Shown: in pieces, positions 52,781-61,648 of the stretch
How the letters are laid out: each line of letters opens with the position of its first letter
Numbering within the stretch: position 1 is the first letter of the stretch
Origin: Allobosea sp. UNC402CLCol
GTDB taxonomy: Bacteria; Pseudomonadota; Alphaproteobacteria; Rhizobiales; Beijerinckiaceae
Length of the DNA stretch: 64,000 nucleotides
Direction: 5' to 3'
NCBI RefSeq assembly: GCF_000745475.1
Contig: NZ_JQJJ01000009.1
Span: 186,001-250,000 of the forward strand
The notes under the pieces: generated by a model
The model's input: the letters and a program-made list of their open reading frames with translations, nothing else
What the model was told of the DNA's origin: nothing
The model's database searches: none
Position numbers and translations under genes: made by a program

Positions 52781-53262
52781 TGACATCCGCCCGCCGCCTC
52801 GGCCTGCTCACGGTCCTGATCATCTTCATTTCGGATCAGCTCCTGAAATGCTGGCTGCTCTACGGCGTCGGGCTGGCGGAGAACGGCCCGTTCGACCTCG
52901 CCCCGTTCCTGACGATCGTGCTCGCCTGGAACCGCGGCATCTCCTACGGGCTCTTCCAGCAGGGCACGGATCTCGGACGCTGGCTCCTGGTGGCGATCTC
53001 CTTCGTCGCCGCGATCTGGCTCTGGCGCTGGATGTGGCGGACTGAAAGCCGCTTCACTGTCTTCAGCCTGGCGCTGATCATCGGCGGCGCGCTCGGCAAC
53101 GGGCTCGACCGGGCCTGGTACGGGGCGGTCGTCGATTTCGTCCATCTCCACTGGGGCAATTTCAGCTGGTATATCTTCAACATCGCCGATGTCGCGATCG
53201 TTGTCGGCGTGCTGGGTCTCCTGTATGAGTCCTTCCGGCCGGCTGGGGAAAAGACGGCTTGA
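52780..53262 (+). CDS. lspA: lipoprotein signal peptidase (signal peptidase II)
   Basis: A 160-residue four-helix inner-membrane aspartyl protease that removes signal peptides from prolipoproteins. The catalytic aspartates are in GNGLDRAWYGAVVDFVHL (about residue 107-124) and FNIADVAIVVG (about 130-140), and NRGISYGLF is the usual NxGxAFG-like loop in variant form. It begins on the last base of the ileS stop (TGATG), a classic ileS-lspA pair. The small DUF3035 gene follows after 74 bases. Confidence 0.95.
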   Translation: MTSARRLGLLTVLIIFISDQLLKCWLLYGVGLAENGPFDLAPFLTIVLAWNRGISYGLFQQGTDLGRWLLVAISFVAAIWLWRWMWRTESRFTVFSLALIIGGALGNGLDRAWYGAVVDFVHLHWGNFSWYIFNIADVAIVVGVLGLLYESFRPAGEKTA

Positions 53263-53336
53263 CGACGATTTCGCCATCCTTTCGCCGTTCGTCTGTGGTT
53301 GAGGCGAAGGTGAGATTGTCCAAAGGGAGATATGAC

Positions 53337-53999
53337 ATGGCGCAACGCATCCGCGTGACGCATCTGCTGCTCGCCGGCGGGCTTGTGCTTGCGGCCCAGC
53401 CTGCCCTCGCTCAGGAAGGCATGCTGTTCAAGAACCTGCTGGAAGGTGTCGTCGGCGGCAAGGGGCCGGGCGACGACATCGACTATCGCGAGCGCGCCCC
53501 GCTCGTGGTGCCGCCGAACTCCGCCTTGCCGCGGCCGCAGGACGCCGGGAGCGCCCGCAACGCCGCCTGGCCGACCGATCCCGATGTCGAGCGCCGCAGG
53601 AACGCGAAGAACGTCACCCCCTATGTGCTGACCGAGAAGGCGCGCAACAACCCGATGCTGTCGCAGGAAGAACTGCGCAAGGGCCGCACCTCGGCGCGCG
53701 GGCCGCAGCAGCCGGAGATCCGTGAGGGCGACAACAGCAACTACGACAACCAGATCAAGCCGATCCGGGTCGGCAAGGAGGTTGCCGCGCGGCGCGACCA
53801 GGCGGCCGAGGACAACCTCACCTATGGCAGCGAGCCGCAGCGCACCACGCTCATCGAGCCGCCGATGGGGTATCGCCGGCCTGCCGACACCGCCGTGCTC
53901 GGCCCCGGCCGCGGTGGCCCGGTCGAGGACAAGCAGGCCGTCGGCCAGCGCGAGTTCGTGACCGGCCAGGGCCCGGTGATGCAAATCCAGCCCGAATAG
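53337..53999 (+). CDS. DUF3035-family exported protein
   Basis: A 220-residue protein with a signal peptide (about residues 1-26, THLLLAGGLVLAAQPALAQ) and a low-complexity mature part. YRERAPLVVPPNSALPRPQ and PDVERRR are typical of the DUF3035 family, which in many alphaproteobacteria is a lipoprotein beside lspA and M16 genes. No lipobox cysteine is seen here, so it is likely secreted in soluble form. Function unknown. GGGAG lies seven bases before the ATG at 53337. It ends before a Rho-independent terminator at 54064. Confidence 0.82.
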   Translation: MAQRIRVTHLLLAGGLVLAAQPALAQEGMLFKNLLEGVVGGKGPGDDIDYRERAPLVVPPNSALPRPQDAGSARNAAWPTDPDVERRRNAKNVTPYVLTEKARNNPMLSQEELRKGRTSARGPQQPEIREGDNSNYDNQIKPIRVGKEVAARRDQAAEDNLTYGSEPQRTTLIEPPMGYRRPADTAVLGPGRGGPVEDKQAVGQREFVTGQGPVMQIQPE

Positions 54000-54063
54000 G
54001 CCGAGTTGCGGGATCGGCAGGGGACCCCTTGCCGAAACCGCATCGCCTGACCAAGTTCCTTTC

Positions 54064-54091
54064 AGGGCGGGCGCATCGTGCCCGCCCTTTT
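54064..54091 (+). terminator. Rho-independent terminator after DUF3035
   Basis: AGGGCGGGC at 54064-54072, a 7-base loop, and GCCCGCCCT at 54080-54088 make a perfect nine-base stem followed by TTT. It lies just before the M16 gene start, so it may attenuate read-through from the ileS-lspA-DUF3035 run. Confidence 0.75.
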
Positions 54092-54117
54092 CTGTCCGAG
54101 TGGGGAGACGGCATCCG

Positions 54118-55407
54118 GTGAACATTCATGCGCGCCAGCCCGGGCTGGCCGAGCCCGTCGAATCCTTCCGGCTCGGCAACGGCCTCGACGTCGTGGTCGT
54201 GACGGATCGGCGCGCGCCGGTGGTCACCCATATGGTCTGGTACCGCAATGGCTCGGCCGACGATCCGGCGGGCAAGTCCGGCATCGCGCATTTCCTCGAG
54301 CATCTGATGTTCAAGGGCACGCAGCGCTGGCCGGCGGGCGAGTTCTCCAAGATCGTCGCCGGCTTCGGCGGCCAGGAGAACGCCTTCACCTCCTACGACT
54401 ACACCGCCTATTTCCAGCGCGTGCCGAAGGAACATCTGCGCGCGATGATGGATTACGAGGCTGACCGCATGACCGGTCTCTCCTTCGACGAGAGCGTGGT
54501 GGCGCCCGAGCGCGACGTGGTGCTGGAAGAGCGGCGCATGCGTGTCGATTCCGACCCCGCCGCCCAGCTCGGCGAGGAGTTCTCGGCCTCGCTCTTCTTC
54601 CATCATCCCTATGGCACGCCGATCATCGGCTGGGAGCACGAGATCGAGCGGCTGAACCGCGACGACGCCTTCGCCTATTACCAGCGCTTCTATACGCCCG
54701 AGAACGCGATCCTCGTCGTCGCCGGCGATACCGACGCCGCCGAGGTGCGCCGCCTCGCGGAGGAGACCTATGGCAGGATCGCCGCGCGCGGCGCTGCCCC
54801 CGTGCGTGAGCGCCCGATCGAGCCCGATCCGCGCGCCTCGCGCCGCGTCCAGCTCAACGATCCGCGCGTGCAGCAGCCCTCGCTGCGCCGCGGCTGGCTG
54901 ACGCCGACCTATACCAGCGGCAATGCCGAGGAGGTCTTCGCGCTCGAGCTCGTCGCCGAGATCCTGGGCGGGGGCACCACCTCGCGGCTCTATCGCAGGC
55001 TCTGCGTCGAGGAGGAATTGGCGGCCGGCGCCAGCGCTTATTTCATGGGCTCGATGGTCGACCGCGCCGCCTTCCAGCTCTCGGTGAGCCCGCGCCCGGG
55101 CGTCGCGATGGCGGTGCTGGAGGCCGGGCTCGACACCGCGCTCGCAGCCTTCCTCGCCGACGGTCCGAGCGAGCTGGAGCTTGCCCGCGCCCGCACGCGC
55201 CTCGTCGCCGAGACGGTCTTCGCCCGCGACAACCAGGCTTCGCTCGCACGGATCTTCGGCTCGGCGCTGGCGGTCGGCGAGACCGTCGCGGACGTGCTCG
55301 CCTGGCCGCAGCGCATCGAGGCGGTGCCGCGCGAGGCGGTGGTCGAGGCGGCGCGCCGCTATCTCAGGCCCGACCGCAGCGTCACCGGCCTGCTGCTGCC
55401 GGCCTGA
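54118..55407 (+). CDS. M16-family zinc peptidase (catalytic subunit)
   Basis: A 429-residue pitrilysin-type peptidase. The inverted zinc motif HFLEH is at about residues 57-61 (GIAHFLEHLMFKG) with the distal glutamate in ERDVVLEERRMR. The second half carries the R/Y pair region GGGTTSRLYRRLCVEEELA. It is expected to be periplasmic or membrane-associated, but no clear signal peptide is seen. The GTG at 54118 has GGGGAG ten bases upstream; a GTG at 54100 is the alternative. It is followed by a second M16 gene without the zinc motif, a heterodimer arrangement seen in many bacteria and mitochondria. Confidence 0.9.
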   Translation: MNIHARQPGLAEPVESFRLGNGLDVVVVTDRRAPVVTHMVWYRNGSADDPAGKSGIAHFLEHLMFKGTQRWPAGEFSKIVAGFGGQENAFTSYDYTAYFQRVPKEHLRAMMDYEADRMTGLSFDESVVAPERDVVLEERRMRVDSDPAAQLGEEFSASLFFHHPYGTPIIGWEHEIERLNRDDAFAYYQRFYTPENAILVVAGDTDAAEVRRLAEETYGRIAARGAAPVRERPIEPDPRASRRVQLNDPRVQQPSLRRGWLTPTYTSGNAEEVFALELVAEILGGGTTSRLYRRLCVEEELAAGASAYFMGSMVDRAAFQLSVSPRPGVAMAVLEAGLDTALAAFLADGPSELELARARTRLVAETVFARDNQASLARIFGSALAVGETVADVLAWPQRIEAVPREAVVEAARRYLRPDRSVTGLLLPA

Positions 55408-55465
55408 CGTCGCTCCTCCGATGCCGAGAAGGGTGGGGCTTCGAGCCCTGCCGACAGGAAACGCC

Positions 55466-56761
55466 ATGAACGCGCCCATTCCGACTCCGAAGCTCAACAC
55501 CGCCGGTCCCGCCATCGACGTCAAGACCGTGCGCTCGCCCGGTGGCGTCGAAGCCTGGCTGGTCGAGGAACACAGCCTCCCGCTGATCGCCATCGATTTC
55601 GCCTTCGACGGCGGCTCGTCGCGCGATCCGGCCGATGCCGCCGGCGGCGCCTATCTGGTCTCCGGCCTGCTCGACGAGGGCGCCGGCGATCTCGATGCCG
55701 AGGCCTTCCAGGGCCGCATGGCCGATCATGCGATCAATCTCGGCTTCGACGCCCGCCGCGACGATTTCCACGGCTATCTCCAGACGCTCTCCAGCCATCG
55801 CGAGACCGCCTTCGAGCTGCTCGGCCTCGCGCTCAACAAGCCGCGCTTCGATCCCGATGCGGTCGCCCGCGTCAAGGCGCAGGTCATCGCCGGCCTGCAG
55901 CGCCAGGCGCAGAATCCGGAATCGCTCTGCCGCAACGCGCTCTATGCGGCGGCCTTCCCCGGCCATGCCTATGGCCGCCCGGAGAAGGGCGACATCGACA
56001 GCGTCTCACGGCTGGAGGCCCCGGCGCTGCATGCCCTGACCCCGACGCTGCTCGACCGGAGCGGACTCAGGATCGTCGTCGTCGGCGACATCGGCGCCGA
56101 TGAGCTTGCCGGGCGGCTCGACGCGCTGTTCGGTGCGTTGCCGAAGGGCGAGCCGCGCCCGGAGATCGCGCAGCCGCTGCCGATCCAGGGCCTCGGCCAG
56201 ACCCATGTCATCGACCTCGACGTGCCGCAGACCGTGCTGCGCTTCGTCGGACCCGGCCTGATGTGGCACGATCCCGACTTCGTCCCCGCGAGCGTGCTCA
56301 ACCACATCCTCGGCGGCTCGGCCTTCACCTCGCGCCTGTTCATGGAGGTGCGCGAGAAGCGTGGCCTCGCCTATGGCGTCTCCTCGAGCCTTCTGCCGCT
56401 GCGCGAGAGCGCCATGCTGGTCGGCGGCACCGCGACCCGCAACGACCGCGCGGCCGAGTCGATGACCGTGATCCGTGAGGAGATGCTGAAGCTCGCCACG
56501 GAGGGACCGACCGAGCACGAGGTCGAGGAGGCCAAGCGCTACATCATCGGCTCCTATCCGCTGCGCTTCGACACCTCGCCCAAGATCGCCGGCGAGTTGC
56601 TGAATCTGGCCCTGCGTGGCGACACGCCGGAATTCCTCGCGACCCGCAACGAGCGCTTTGCCGCCGTCACCCTCGCCGATGTGAAGCGGGTGGCGCAGCG
56701 CCTGTTCGGCCATCCGGATCTGCTGGTGCAGGCGGTCGGGCGGCCGGTCGGGCTCGCCTGA
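55466..56761 (+). CDS. M16-family non-catalytic partner
   Basis: A 431-residue M16 fold protein lacking the HxxEH motif: the equivalent segment reads [17 protein letters not shown]. The C-terminal half keeps [20 protein letters not shown] and [10 protein letters not shown], which in heterodimeric M16 enzymes supplies the substrate-binding R/Y pair. It probably forms the non-catalytic half with the enzyme encoded 58 bases upstream, as in the alpha/beta subunits of mitochondrial processing peptidase. AGGAA precedes the ATG at 55466. It ends 50 bases before mutL. Confidence 0.9.
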   Translation: MNAPIPTPKLNTAGPAIDVKTVRSPGGVEAWLVEEHSLPLIAIDFAFDGGSSRDPADAAGGAYLVSGLLDEGAGDLDAEAFQGRMADHAINLGFDARRDDFHGYLQTLSSHRETAFELLGLALNKPRFDPDAVARVKAQVIAGLQRQAQNPESLCRNALYAAAFPGHAYGRPEKGDIDSVSRLEAPALHALTPTLLDRSGLRIVVVGDIGADELAGRLDALFGALPKGEPRPEIAQPLPIQGLGQTHVIDLDVPQTVLRFVGPGLMWHDPDFVPASVLNHILGGSAFTSRLFMEVREKRGLAYGVSSSLLPLRESAMLVGGTATRNDRAAESMTVIREEMLKLATEGPTEHEVEEAKRYIIGSYPLRFDTSPKIAGELLNLALRGDTPEFLATRNERFAAVTLADVKRVAQRLFGHPDLLVQAVGRPVGLA

Positions 56762-56811
56762 GCGGTCCGTTCGGCGCTAGACTGCGGCAGAGCTGGAATC
56801 GCCTGCAAATC

Positions 56812-58617
56812 ATGACCGTTCGCCGCCTCGACCCTGTTCTCGTCGACCGCATCGCCGCCGGCGAGGTGATCGAGCGCCCGGCTGCGGCCGTGAAGGAGTT
56901 GGTCGAAAACGCCATCGACGCCGGCGCGCGCTCGGTCGCCGTCACCATCGCCGGCGGCGGCCGCGAATTGATCCGCGTCGTCGATGACGGCGCCGGCATG
57001 ACGCCCGACGACCTCGCCCTGGCCGTCGAGCGCCACGCCACTTCGAAACTGCCGGATGGCGACCTCTTCGCGATTCGCTCGCTCGGCTTCCGGGGCGAGG
57101 CCTTGCCCTCGATCGGCTCGGTCGCGCGGCTCTCCATCGCGACCCGCCGCCACGATGCCCCGCAAGGCTCGGGCCTGGTCGTCGAGGCCGGCGAGAAGGG
57201 CGTGGTTCGCCCCGTCGCGGCCGCGCCCGGCACGCGCATCGAGGTCAGCGACCTCTTCATCTTCACACCCGCACGGCTCAAATTCCTGAAGAGCGACCGG
57301 GCCGAGGCGCAGGCCGTCTCCGAGATGCTGCGGCGCCTCGCCATCGCCCATCCCGAGATCCGCTTCTCGCTCGAAGGCGAGCATGCCGGGAATTTCGACT
57401 GGCCGGCGGAAGCCATCGGCGAGGAGGGTTTGCTGCGCCGCCTCGGCCGCGCGCTCGGCCGCGACTTTCCGGAAAACGCCTTGCGCATCGAAGCCGAGCG
57501 CGAAGGCTTCGGCATCAGCGGCTTCGCCGGCTTGCCGACCTTCCACCGTGGCACCTCGGCCGGCGTGCACCTCTCCGTCAACGGCCGGCCGGTGCGCGAC
57601 AAGCTCCTGCTCTCGGCGGTGCGCGGCGCCTATGCCGACGTCGTCCCCTCCGACCGCCACCCGGTGCTCTTCCTCGATATCGGCTGCGATCCGCGCTCGG
57701 TCGACGTCAACGTCCACCCGGCCAAGACCGAGGTGCGCTTCCGCGATCCCGCTCTGGTGCGCGGCCTCGTCGTCTCCGGGCTGAAGGCCGCGCTCGCCGC
57801 CGCCGGCCACCGCGCCACCACGACCGGCGGCGCCCGCACGCTCGACGCTTTCCGCGCGGTGCTCTCGATGGGCGGCAGCGGCAACGCCATCCCGCGCCCG
57901 GCCTTCCCGGAGACATCCGGCTGGAGCGCGCCGCAGCCGACATCGTTTTCAGCCCCGCAAGCCGGCTTCGCCGATTTCGCCGCGGCCTCGGCCGATGCCC
58001 GCGCCCATCTGGCCGAACCGTCGGCGGATGCGCTCGACCGGCCGCTCGGAGCGGCGCGGGCCCAGCTTCACGAAACCTATATCGTCGCCCAGACCCGCGA
58101 GGGCGTCGTCATCGTCGACCAGCACGCGGCCCATGAGCGGCTGGTCTATGAGCGGCTCAAGGCCGAGCGCGCCCGCTCCGGCATCGCCCGCCAGCCCCTG
58201 CTGCTGCCGGAGGTGGTCGAGCTCGACCCGGTCGATGCCGACCGCCTCAACACGGCGGCGGGCGAGCTCGAAGGCCTCGGCCTCGTCATCGAGCCCTTCG
58301 GCCCCGGCGCGGTGCTGGTCCGCGAGGCTCCCAGCCAGCTCGCCGGCGGCAACCTCCAGCGCCTCGTCCGCGATGTCGCCGATGCGCTGGCCGAGCACGG
58401 CACGGCCGGTTCGCTCGAAAGACGGCTCGACCATGTGCTGGCGACGATGGCCTGCCACAATTCCGTCCGCGCCGGCCGGCGCATGCGCCCCGAGGAAATG
58501 GACGCGCTGCTGCGCGAGATGGAAATCACGCCCAATTCCGGCCAGTGCAATCACGGCCGTCCGACCTATGTCGAGCTCAAGCTGGCGGATATCGAGCGGC
58601 TGTTCGGACGGCGGTAG
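56812..58617 (+). CDS. mutL: DNA mismatch repair protein MutL
   Basis: A 601-residue GHKL ATPase-endonuclease of mismatch repair. N-terminal motifs: [11 protein letters not shown] (about residue 28), VVDDGAGM (about 57) and [13 protein letters not shown] (about 90). [13 protein letters not shown] marks the end of the transducer domain near 300. The C-terminal endonuclease motif [12 protein letters not shown] is at about 435, with [11 protein letters not shown] near the end. Methyl-directed nicking in species without MutH depends on this motif, so this MutL should nick the strand itself. No mutS in the window. The ATG at 56812 is canonical for the family. Confidence 0.95.
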   Translation: MTVRRLDPVLVDRIAAGEVIERPAAAVKELVENAIDAGARSVAVTIAGGGRELIRVVDDGAGMTPDDLALAVERHATSKLPDGDLFAIRSLGFRGEALPSIGSVARLSIATRRHDAPQGSGLVVEAGEKGVVRPVAAAPGTRIEVSDLFIFTPARLKFLKSDRAEAQAVSEMLRRLAIAHPEIRFSLEGEHAGNFDWPAEAIGEEGLLRRLGRALGRDFPENALRIEAEREGFGISGFAGLPTFHRGTSAGVHLSVNGRPVRDKLLLSAVRGAYADVVPSDRHPVLFLDIGCDPRSVDVNVHPAKTEVRFRDPALVRGLVVSGLKAALAAAGHRATTTGGARTLDAFRAVLSMGGSGNAIPRPAFPETSGWSAPQPTSFSAPQAGFADFAAASADARAHLAEPSADALDRPLGAARAQLHETYIVAQTREGVVIVDQHAAHERLVYERLKAERARSGIARQPLLLPEVVELDPVDADRLNTAAGELEGLGLVIEPFGPGAVLVREAPSQLAGGNLQRLVRDVADALAEHGTAGSLERRLDHVLATMACHNSVRAGRRMRPEEMDALLREMEITPNSGQCNHGRPTYVELKLADIERLFGRR

Positions 58618-58765
58618 CGCCGTTTTAAATATGGTGATATCAACCTTTTGTGCTTCTCGATGGAACGCTGCGGGCGATTGCGCATTCCATGAGCATGCTG
58701 AGGGAGGCCGAACGCCACCCCGGCCGCGGACGGCCGGAACCGAATCGAACGCGAAGGGACGAATC

Positions 58766-59245
58766 ATGGCCATCGCCAAGAACACGATCTGCGTCTGGTA
58801 CGAGAAGGATGCCGAAGCCGCGGCGCGCTTCTACGCCGAGACCTTTCCCGACAGCGCCGTGCAGGCCGTGCATCGTGCGCCGACCGACTTCCCCTCCGGC
58901 AAGGCGGGCGACGTGCTGGTCGTCCATTTCACCGTCGCCGGCATCCCCTGCATCGGGCTCAATGGCGGGCCGGCCTTCAAGCAGAGCGAGGCCTTCTCCT
59001 TCCAGATCGCGACGGACGACCAGGCCGAGACCGACCGCTACTGGAACGCCATCGTCGGCAATGGCGGCCAGGAGAGCGCCTGCGGCTGGTGCAAGGACAA
59101 ATGGGGCGTCAACTGGCAGATCACGCCGCGCGTGCTGACCGAGGCCATGGCGGCCGGCGGCGAGGAAGCCAAGCGCGCCTTCACGGCGATGATGGACATG
59201 CGCAAGATCGACGTGGCGGCGATCGAGGCGGCAAGGCGGGGGTAG
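58766..59245 (+). CDS. VOC-superfamily (PhnB/3-dmu-9-3-mt type) protein
   Basis: A 159-residue protein of the glyoxalase-fold PhnB/3-demethylubiquinone-methyltransferase-like family. TICVWYEKDAEAAARFYAE, FTVAGIPCIGLNGGPAFK and GWCKDKWGVNWQITPRVL are characteristic. Members bind small molecules or metals, but the reaction is unknown. GAAGGGAC precedes the ATG at 58766. It lies after mutL, with an AT-richer promoter-like patch at about 58620-58660, and is the last normal-GC gene before the islet of small genes. Confidence 0.85.
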   Translation: MAIAKNTICVWYEKDAEAAARFYAETFPDSAVQAVHRAPTDFPSGKAGDVLVVHFTVAGIPCIGLNGGPAFKQSEAFSFQIATDDQAETDRYWNAIVGNGGQESACGWCKDKWGVNWQITPRVLTEAMAAGGEEAKRAFTAMMDMRKIDVAAIEAARRG

Positions 59246-59262
59246 GCGGAGAGGCGGCCGGC

Positions 59263-59291
59263 GTCCGCTTCCGACCCGTTGCGGCCCCTGA
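59263..59291. repeat. islet repeat, copy 1
   Basis: GTCCGCTTCCGACCCGTTGC then GGCCCCTGA. The core GACCCGTTGCGGCCCC at 59273-59288 resembles copies at 60634-60673 and 61057-61090. It stands at the left border of the less GC-rich islet. Confidence 0.5.
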
Positions 59292-59343
59292 GCCCAGCCT
59301 GCAATTATGGGCAGCGGAGTACTGCGCCAAATGGGCCAATGCC

Positions 59344-59559
59344 ATGATCGTTCACGAGAATGCCAAAGCGGCAAGCATCATCCGGATGAATATTGACGGC
59401 GATAAGAGGGTGCTCATGATCGACACCGACCTCAAATTGAACGGCGAGCACCCGGATTACAACGCGAAGAAGATCTTCAGCCTAAAACAGATTTGCCAAT
59501 CGTTTGTCGATGCAAACCCTGACATAGTCGACACCTACGCTATACGAGCGTGGAACTGA
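59344..59559 (+). CDS. small hypothetical protein
   Basis: A 71-residue frame beginning MIVHENAKAASIIRMN, with a mixed strand/helix look and the end VDTYAIRAWN. No family is recognised and no clear ribosome site is seen. Base composition here is well below the surrounding genome, in line with acquired DNA. The next small membrane gene starts 14 bases after its stop, which suggests a short operon. Existence as a protein is uncertain. Confidence 0.4.
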   Translation: MIVHENAKAASIIRMNIDGDKRVLMIDTDLKLNGEHPDYNAKKIFSLKQICQSFVDANPDIVDTYAIRAWN

Positions 59560-59572
59560 GGAACGGCTGGGC

Positions 59573-59839
59573 GTGTGGAAGCGATTTCCTAAGCTTACAA
59601 AATTTGACCGGATTATATGCTACCTGATTGCCGCGGGCGCTCTGTATTTGGTAGGTTACCAGACCTACTTTTATCTGGCTTACGGCCTAGTGAAGATATC
59701 CCGAACGACTTGGGGATTCGCGCAGTTTCACCCCGATCGGTTTTATATATTTCTTGTCGGCACGCTCTCATTCGCGTTGGCTGCCCTGTTCCTTGTTGTG
59801 ATGGCGTGGAAATCTTCTCGCTATGGTGATGACAAGTAA
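59573..59839 (+). CDS. small two-helix membrane protein, unknown
   Basis: An 88-residue protein with two hydrophobic helices at about residues 14-40 (IICYLIAAGALYLVGYQTYF) and 57-78 (FYIFLVGTLSFALAALFLVV). The start is GTG at 59573 with GAGG eleven bases upstream. It lies in the less GC-rich islet, directly after the small hypothetical gene. No family is recognised. A toxin-like or accessory membrane peptide is possible but not shown. Confidence 0.5.
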   Translation: MWKRFPKLTKFDRIICYLIAAGALYLVGYQTYFYLAYGLVKISRTTWGFAQFHPDRFYIFLVGTLSFALAALFLVVMAWKSSRYGDDK

Positions 59840-59872
59840 GAGCGATGGACCAATTGCTGCAGAGTAAGTACG

Positions 59873-60415
59873 TCAGGAGCGTTTCCAGCTATAAAGCCAG
59901 GCATCGACCGTGGTACCGGCCGAGCCCAGCGGCAGTTCCCCGGATAAAAGTCGGGTTCGCTGAAGGCCGATCTTTTCCAGCACCCTGAGACTTGCGGCAT
60001 GTTCTGTCGCACAGGACGTGGAAACCTCCGAAATCTCGGATCGCTCTGTGACCCAGTTCATCACCGCGAGCCCAGCCTCCGTGGCCAATCCTTGTCCCCA
60101 GTAGTCAGGTCCAATCCCGTAGTGGATTTCGGCACTGCTACCTTCGATAAACATGAGAAACAGCCCGATCGGCTTTTCCTCCGGGCGTCGAAGGATGCTC
60201 CAGACGAACCGATTACTGGTGTGCCAATTAGCTTGGCCCCAAGCATCAATGACCGTTTCGGTTCGGATCTGTGATGGGTGAGCGCTACGCTGTAGATAAC
60301 GAGCAGCATCTTCTCTTCCGGTGTATTCCTTGAAAAGCGACGCGGCATGCGTCCGGCGAGCTGCCGTCAAAATCAGTTTTGATGTTTCAAACGTGACGGG
60401 CGGCTTCTCGGCCAT
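59873..60415 (-). CDS. GNAT-family N-acetyltransferase
   Basis: A 180-residue RimJ-like acetyltransferase. TSKLILTAARRTHAASLF opens the fold, HYGIGPDYWGQGLATEAGLA (about residue 104-123) is the acetyl-CoA loop, and EHAASLRVLEKIGLQR is the C-terminal helix. Substrate unknown. The ATG at 60415 has GGGGA upstream; an open stretch to 60616 is not conserved. GC content is lower than in the core genes, and the gene lies within the repeat-marked islet, so recent gain is likely. Confidence 0.8.
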   Translation of the reverse strand: MAEKPPVTFETSKLILTAARRTHAASLFKEYTGREDAARYLQRSAHPSQIRTETVIDAWGQANWHTSNRFVWSILRRPEEKPIGLFLMFIEGSSAEIHYGIGPDYWGQGLATEAGLAVMNWVTERSEISEVSTSCATEHAASLRVLEKIGLQRTRLLSGELPLGSAGTTVDAWLYSWKRS

Positions 60416-60557
60416 TTTAGTCCCCAGAGAACGTGGCCGACCTATTTGGCACCATCGGGGACTTTCAACAACTGCATGGTACGGGGCCTTAGCGGGTATT
60501 AATGTAGAAATGCCCACGGAGCCACTATAATTTGCTTTTTTTATTTTTGTCGCGAAA

Positions 60558-60632
60558 ATGAATAAATGGCAAAGGGTTGGACTCTTTACGTTCATCGTGA
60601 CGATGCCTCTCGTCATCTACATGAAACAATAA
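60558..60632 (+). CDS. possible 24-residue membrane peptide
   Basis: A tiny frame of 24 codons giving MNKWQRVGLFTFIVTMPLVI plus four residues: a lysine/arginine start and one hydrophobic helix. There is no clear ribosome site, only an A-rich lead. Its stop lies next to islet repeat copy 2. It may be a small membrane peptide or chance. Confidence 0.25.
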   Translation: MNKWQRVGLFTFIVTMPLVIYMKQ

Positions 60633-60633
60633 G

Positions 60634-60673
60634 CCCACTTCCGACCCGTAGCAGTCCTTAGATTTTGGCGAAG
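60634..60673. repeat. islet repeat, copy 2
   Basis: The core GACCCGTAGCAGTCCT at 60643-60658 followed by TTTTGGCGAA. Copy 3 at 61057-61090 has the same core and the same TTGGCGAA end. Confidence 0.55.
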
Positions 60674-60703
60674 AGGGCTTGTGGAGCCGAGAGCGGCCGC
60701 CTA

Positions 60704-61033
60704 ATGTTTCTTATATTGAAGCGATACCGGGTCATTCGCTTGAAGCTCAATGTAAACAGTCTTCAATTTGCTGCATTGATGCTTACATACGCAATCATTT
60801 TCGTATTTCGGCGCCGGATAGATCGATCACTTGGTCGTCATGCTGAGTATATGATGGATAATTGGCAGGACGATTTCGAGAGTCCTCGCCCAAAATCCGC
60901 CGATGATTTGCGTAGAACTTACTGGGGAATGCTATTAATATTTGTAGCGACGTTAGTTTTAGCTGTTACCAAGGCCGTCATCGACCCGCAATCAGCTGCA
61001 CTGCCGGGATTTGAAAGGCTTACTGGTCGTTGA
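60704..61033 (+). CDS. small two-helix membrane protein, unknown
   Basis: A 109-residue protein with hydrophobic helices at about residues 17-35 (LQFAALMLTYAIIFVF) and 75-95 (YWGMLLIFVATLVLAVTKAV), and a charged loop RRRIDRSLGRHAEYMMDNW between. The ATG at 60704 is one choice; a TTG at 60665 is in frame. No family recognised. Less GC-rich than the genome and lying exactly between islet repeat copies 2 and 3. Confidence 0.5.
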   Translation: MFLILKRYRVIRLKLNVNSLQFAALMLTYAIIFVFRRRIDRSLGRHAEYMMDNWQDDFESPRPKSADDLRRTYWGMLLIFVATLVLAVTKAVIDPQSAALPGFERLTGR

Positions 61034-61056
61034 GCAGACGACCTAGCCGAAGGCCT

Positions 61057-61090
61057 TCTATTGACCCGTAGCAGCCCCGTTCTTGGCGAA
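61057..61090. repeat. islet repeat, copy 3
   Basis: The core GACCCGTAGCAGCCCC at 61063-61078, then TTCTTGGCGAA. It marks the right border of the less GC-rich islet. Confidence 0.55.
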
Positions 61091-61482
61091 CTTATCCCCG
61101 CCGTTCTGCCCACGCTTATCCTCGCGCCATCCTGTTCGACCAAGGGGCTTCGCGAGGCATCGTGCGGCCGGGCGGGATGCGGTGTTCGGATCCTGCGCCA
61201 CGGATGGTGAGCCTTGGTCCGGAGGGGTTTCTCGCCGCCGGGCCGAACAGGCAGGCCCGGTTCAAGCCTTGGCGGGAGGCCTCATAGACAGCCGCGCGCG
61301 GGGTTCGGGCGGAGCCGGCAGGCGCCGCATCGACTTCGACATTCGACATCGACATTCGGCACGCGGTCAAAGCCGCGCGCCGCCCGGACCCCGCGCATCC
61401 CCTCGGGATCGCCACCAGAGAAACCCCGCGGCGCGAGCCGGACGGGGCTTTCGGCGTGCGCTGACCTGAGTCGCAAAACGCG
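61091..61482. other. GC-rich intergenic region, no assigned gene
   Basis: A 390-base gap of high GC content. A minus-strand frame at 61116-61415 is open for 99 codons, but its amino acid composition (rich in Arg, Pro, Gly, Ala) is that of an uncoded GC-rich frame. A short near-repeat of TCGACA(T) units lies at 61330-61358. No RNA gene could be recognised. Confidence 0.4.
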
Positions 61483-61583
61483 GGTCATCCCGGGCGACCG
61501 TAGGGAGACCCGGGATCTATGCCGGAACGGTTCAGGCATGGGATCCCGGATCGGCGCCGCTACGCGGCTTGTCCGGAATGACC
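61483..61583. repeat. REP-like composite palindrome
   Basis: Outer ends GGTCATCCCGG (from 61483) and CCGGAATGACC (to 61583) are near-complementary. GACCCGGGATC at 61507-61517 pairs with GATCCCGGATC at 61542-61552 with 10 of 11 matches. The centre ATGCCGGAAC/GTTCAGGCAT forms a further stem. This is a GTCAT-type intergenic repeat upstream of the end of rsmD. Confidence 0.75.
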
Positions 61584-61648
61584 GGCGTGGCTCATCGCCC
61601 AACCGGCGCAACCTTGGCGCCACGCCGGCCGCAGTGCGGGAGCCATCG

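Noticed and set aside
59263-61090. Integron or CRISPR array
   Set aside because: The repeats are only three, irregularly spaced, separated by genes, and no integrase or cas gene is present.
61116-61415. A tmRNA or other stable RNA gene in the GC-rich gap
   Set aside because: No tag-peptide coding, T-loop with pairing stem or other RNA signature could be found by eye.
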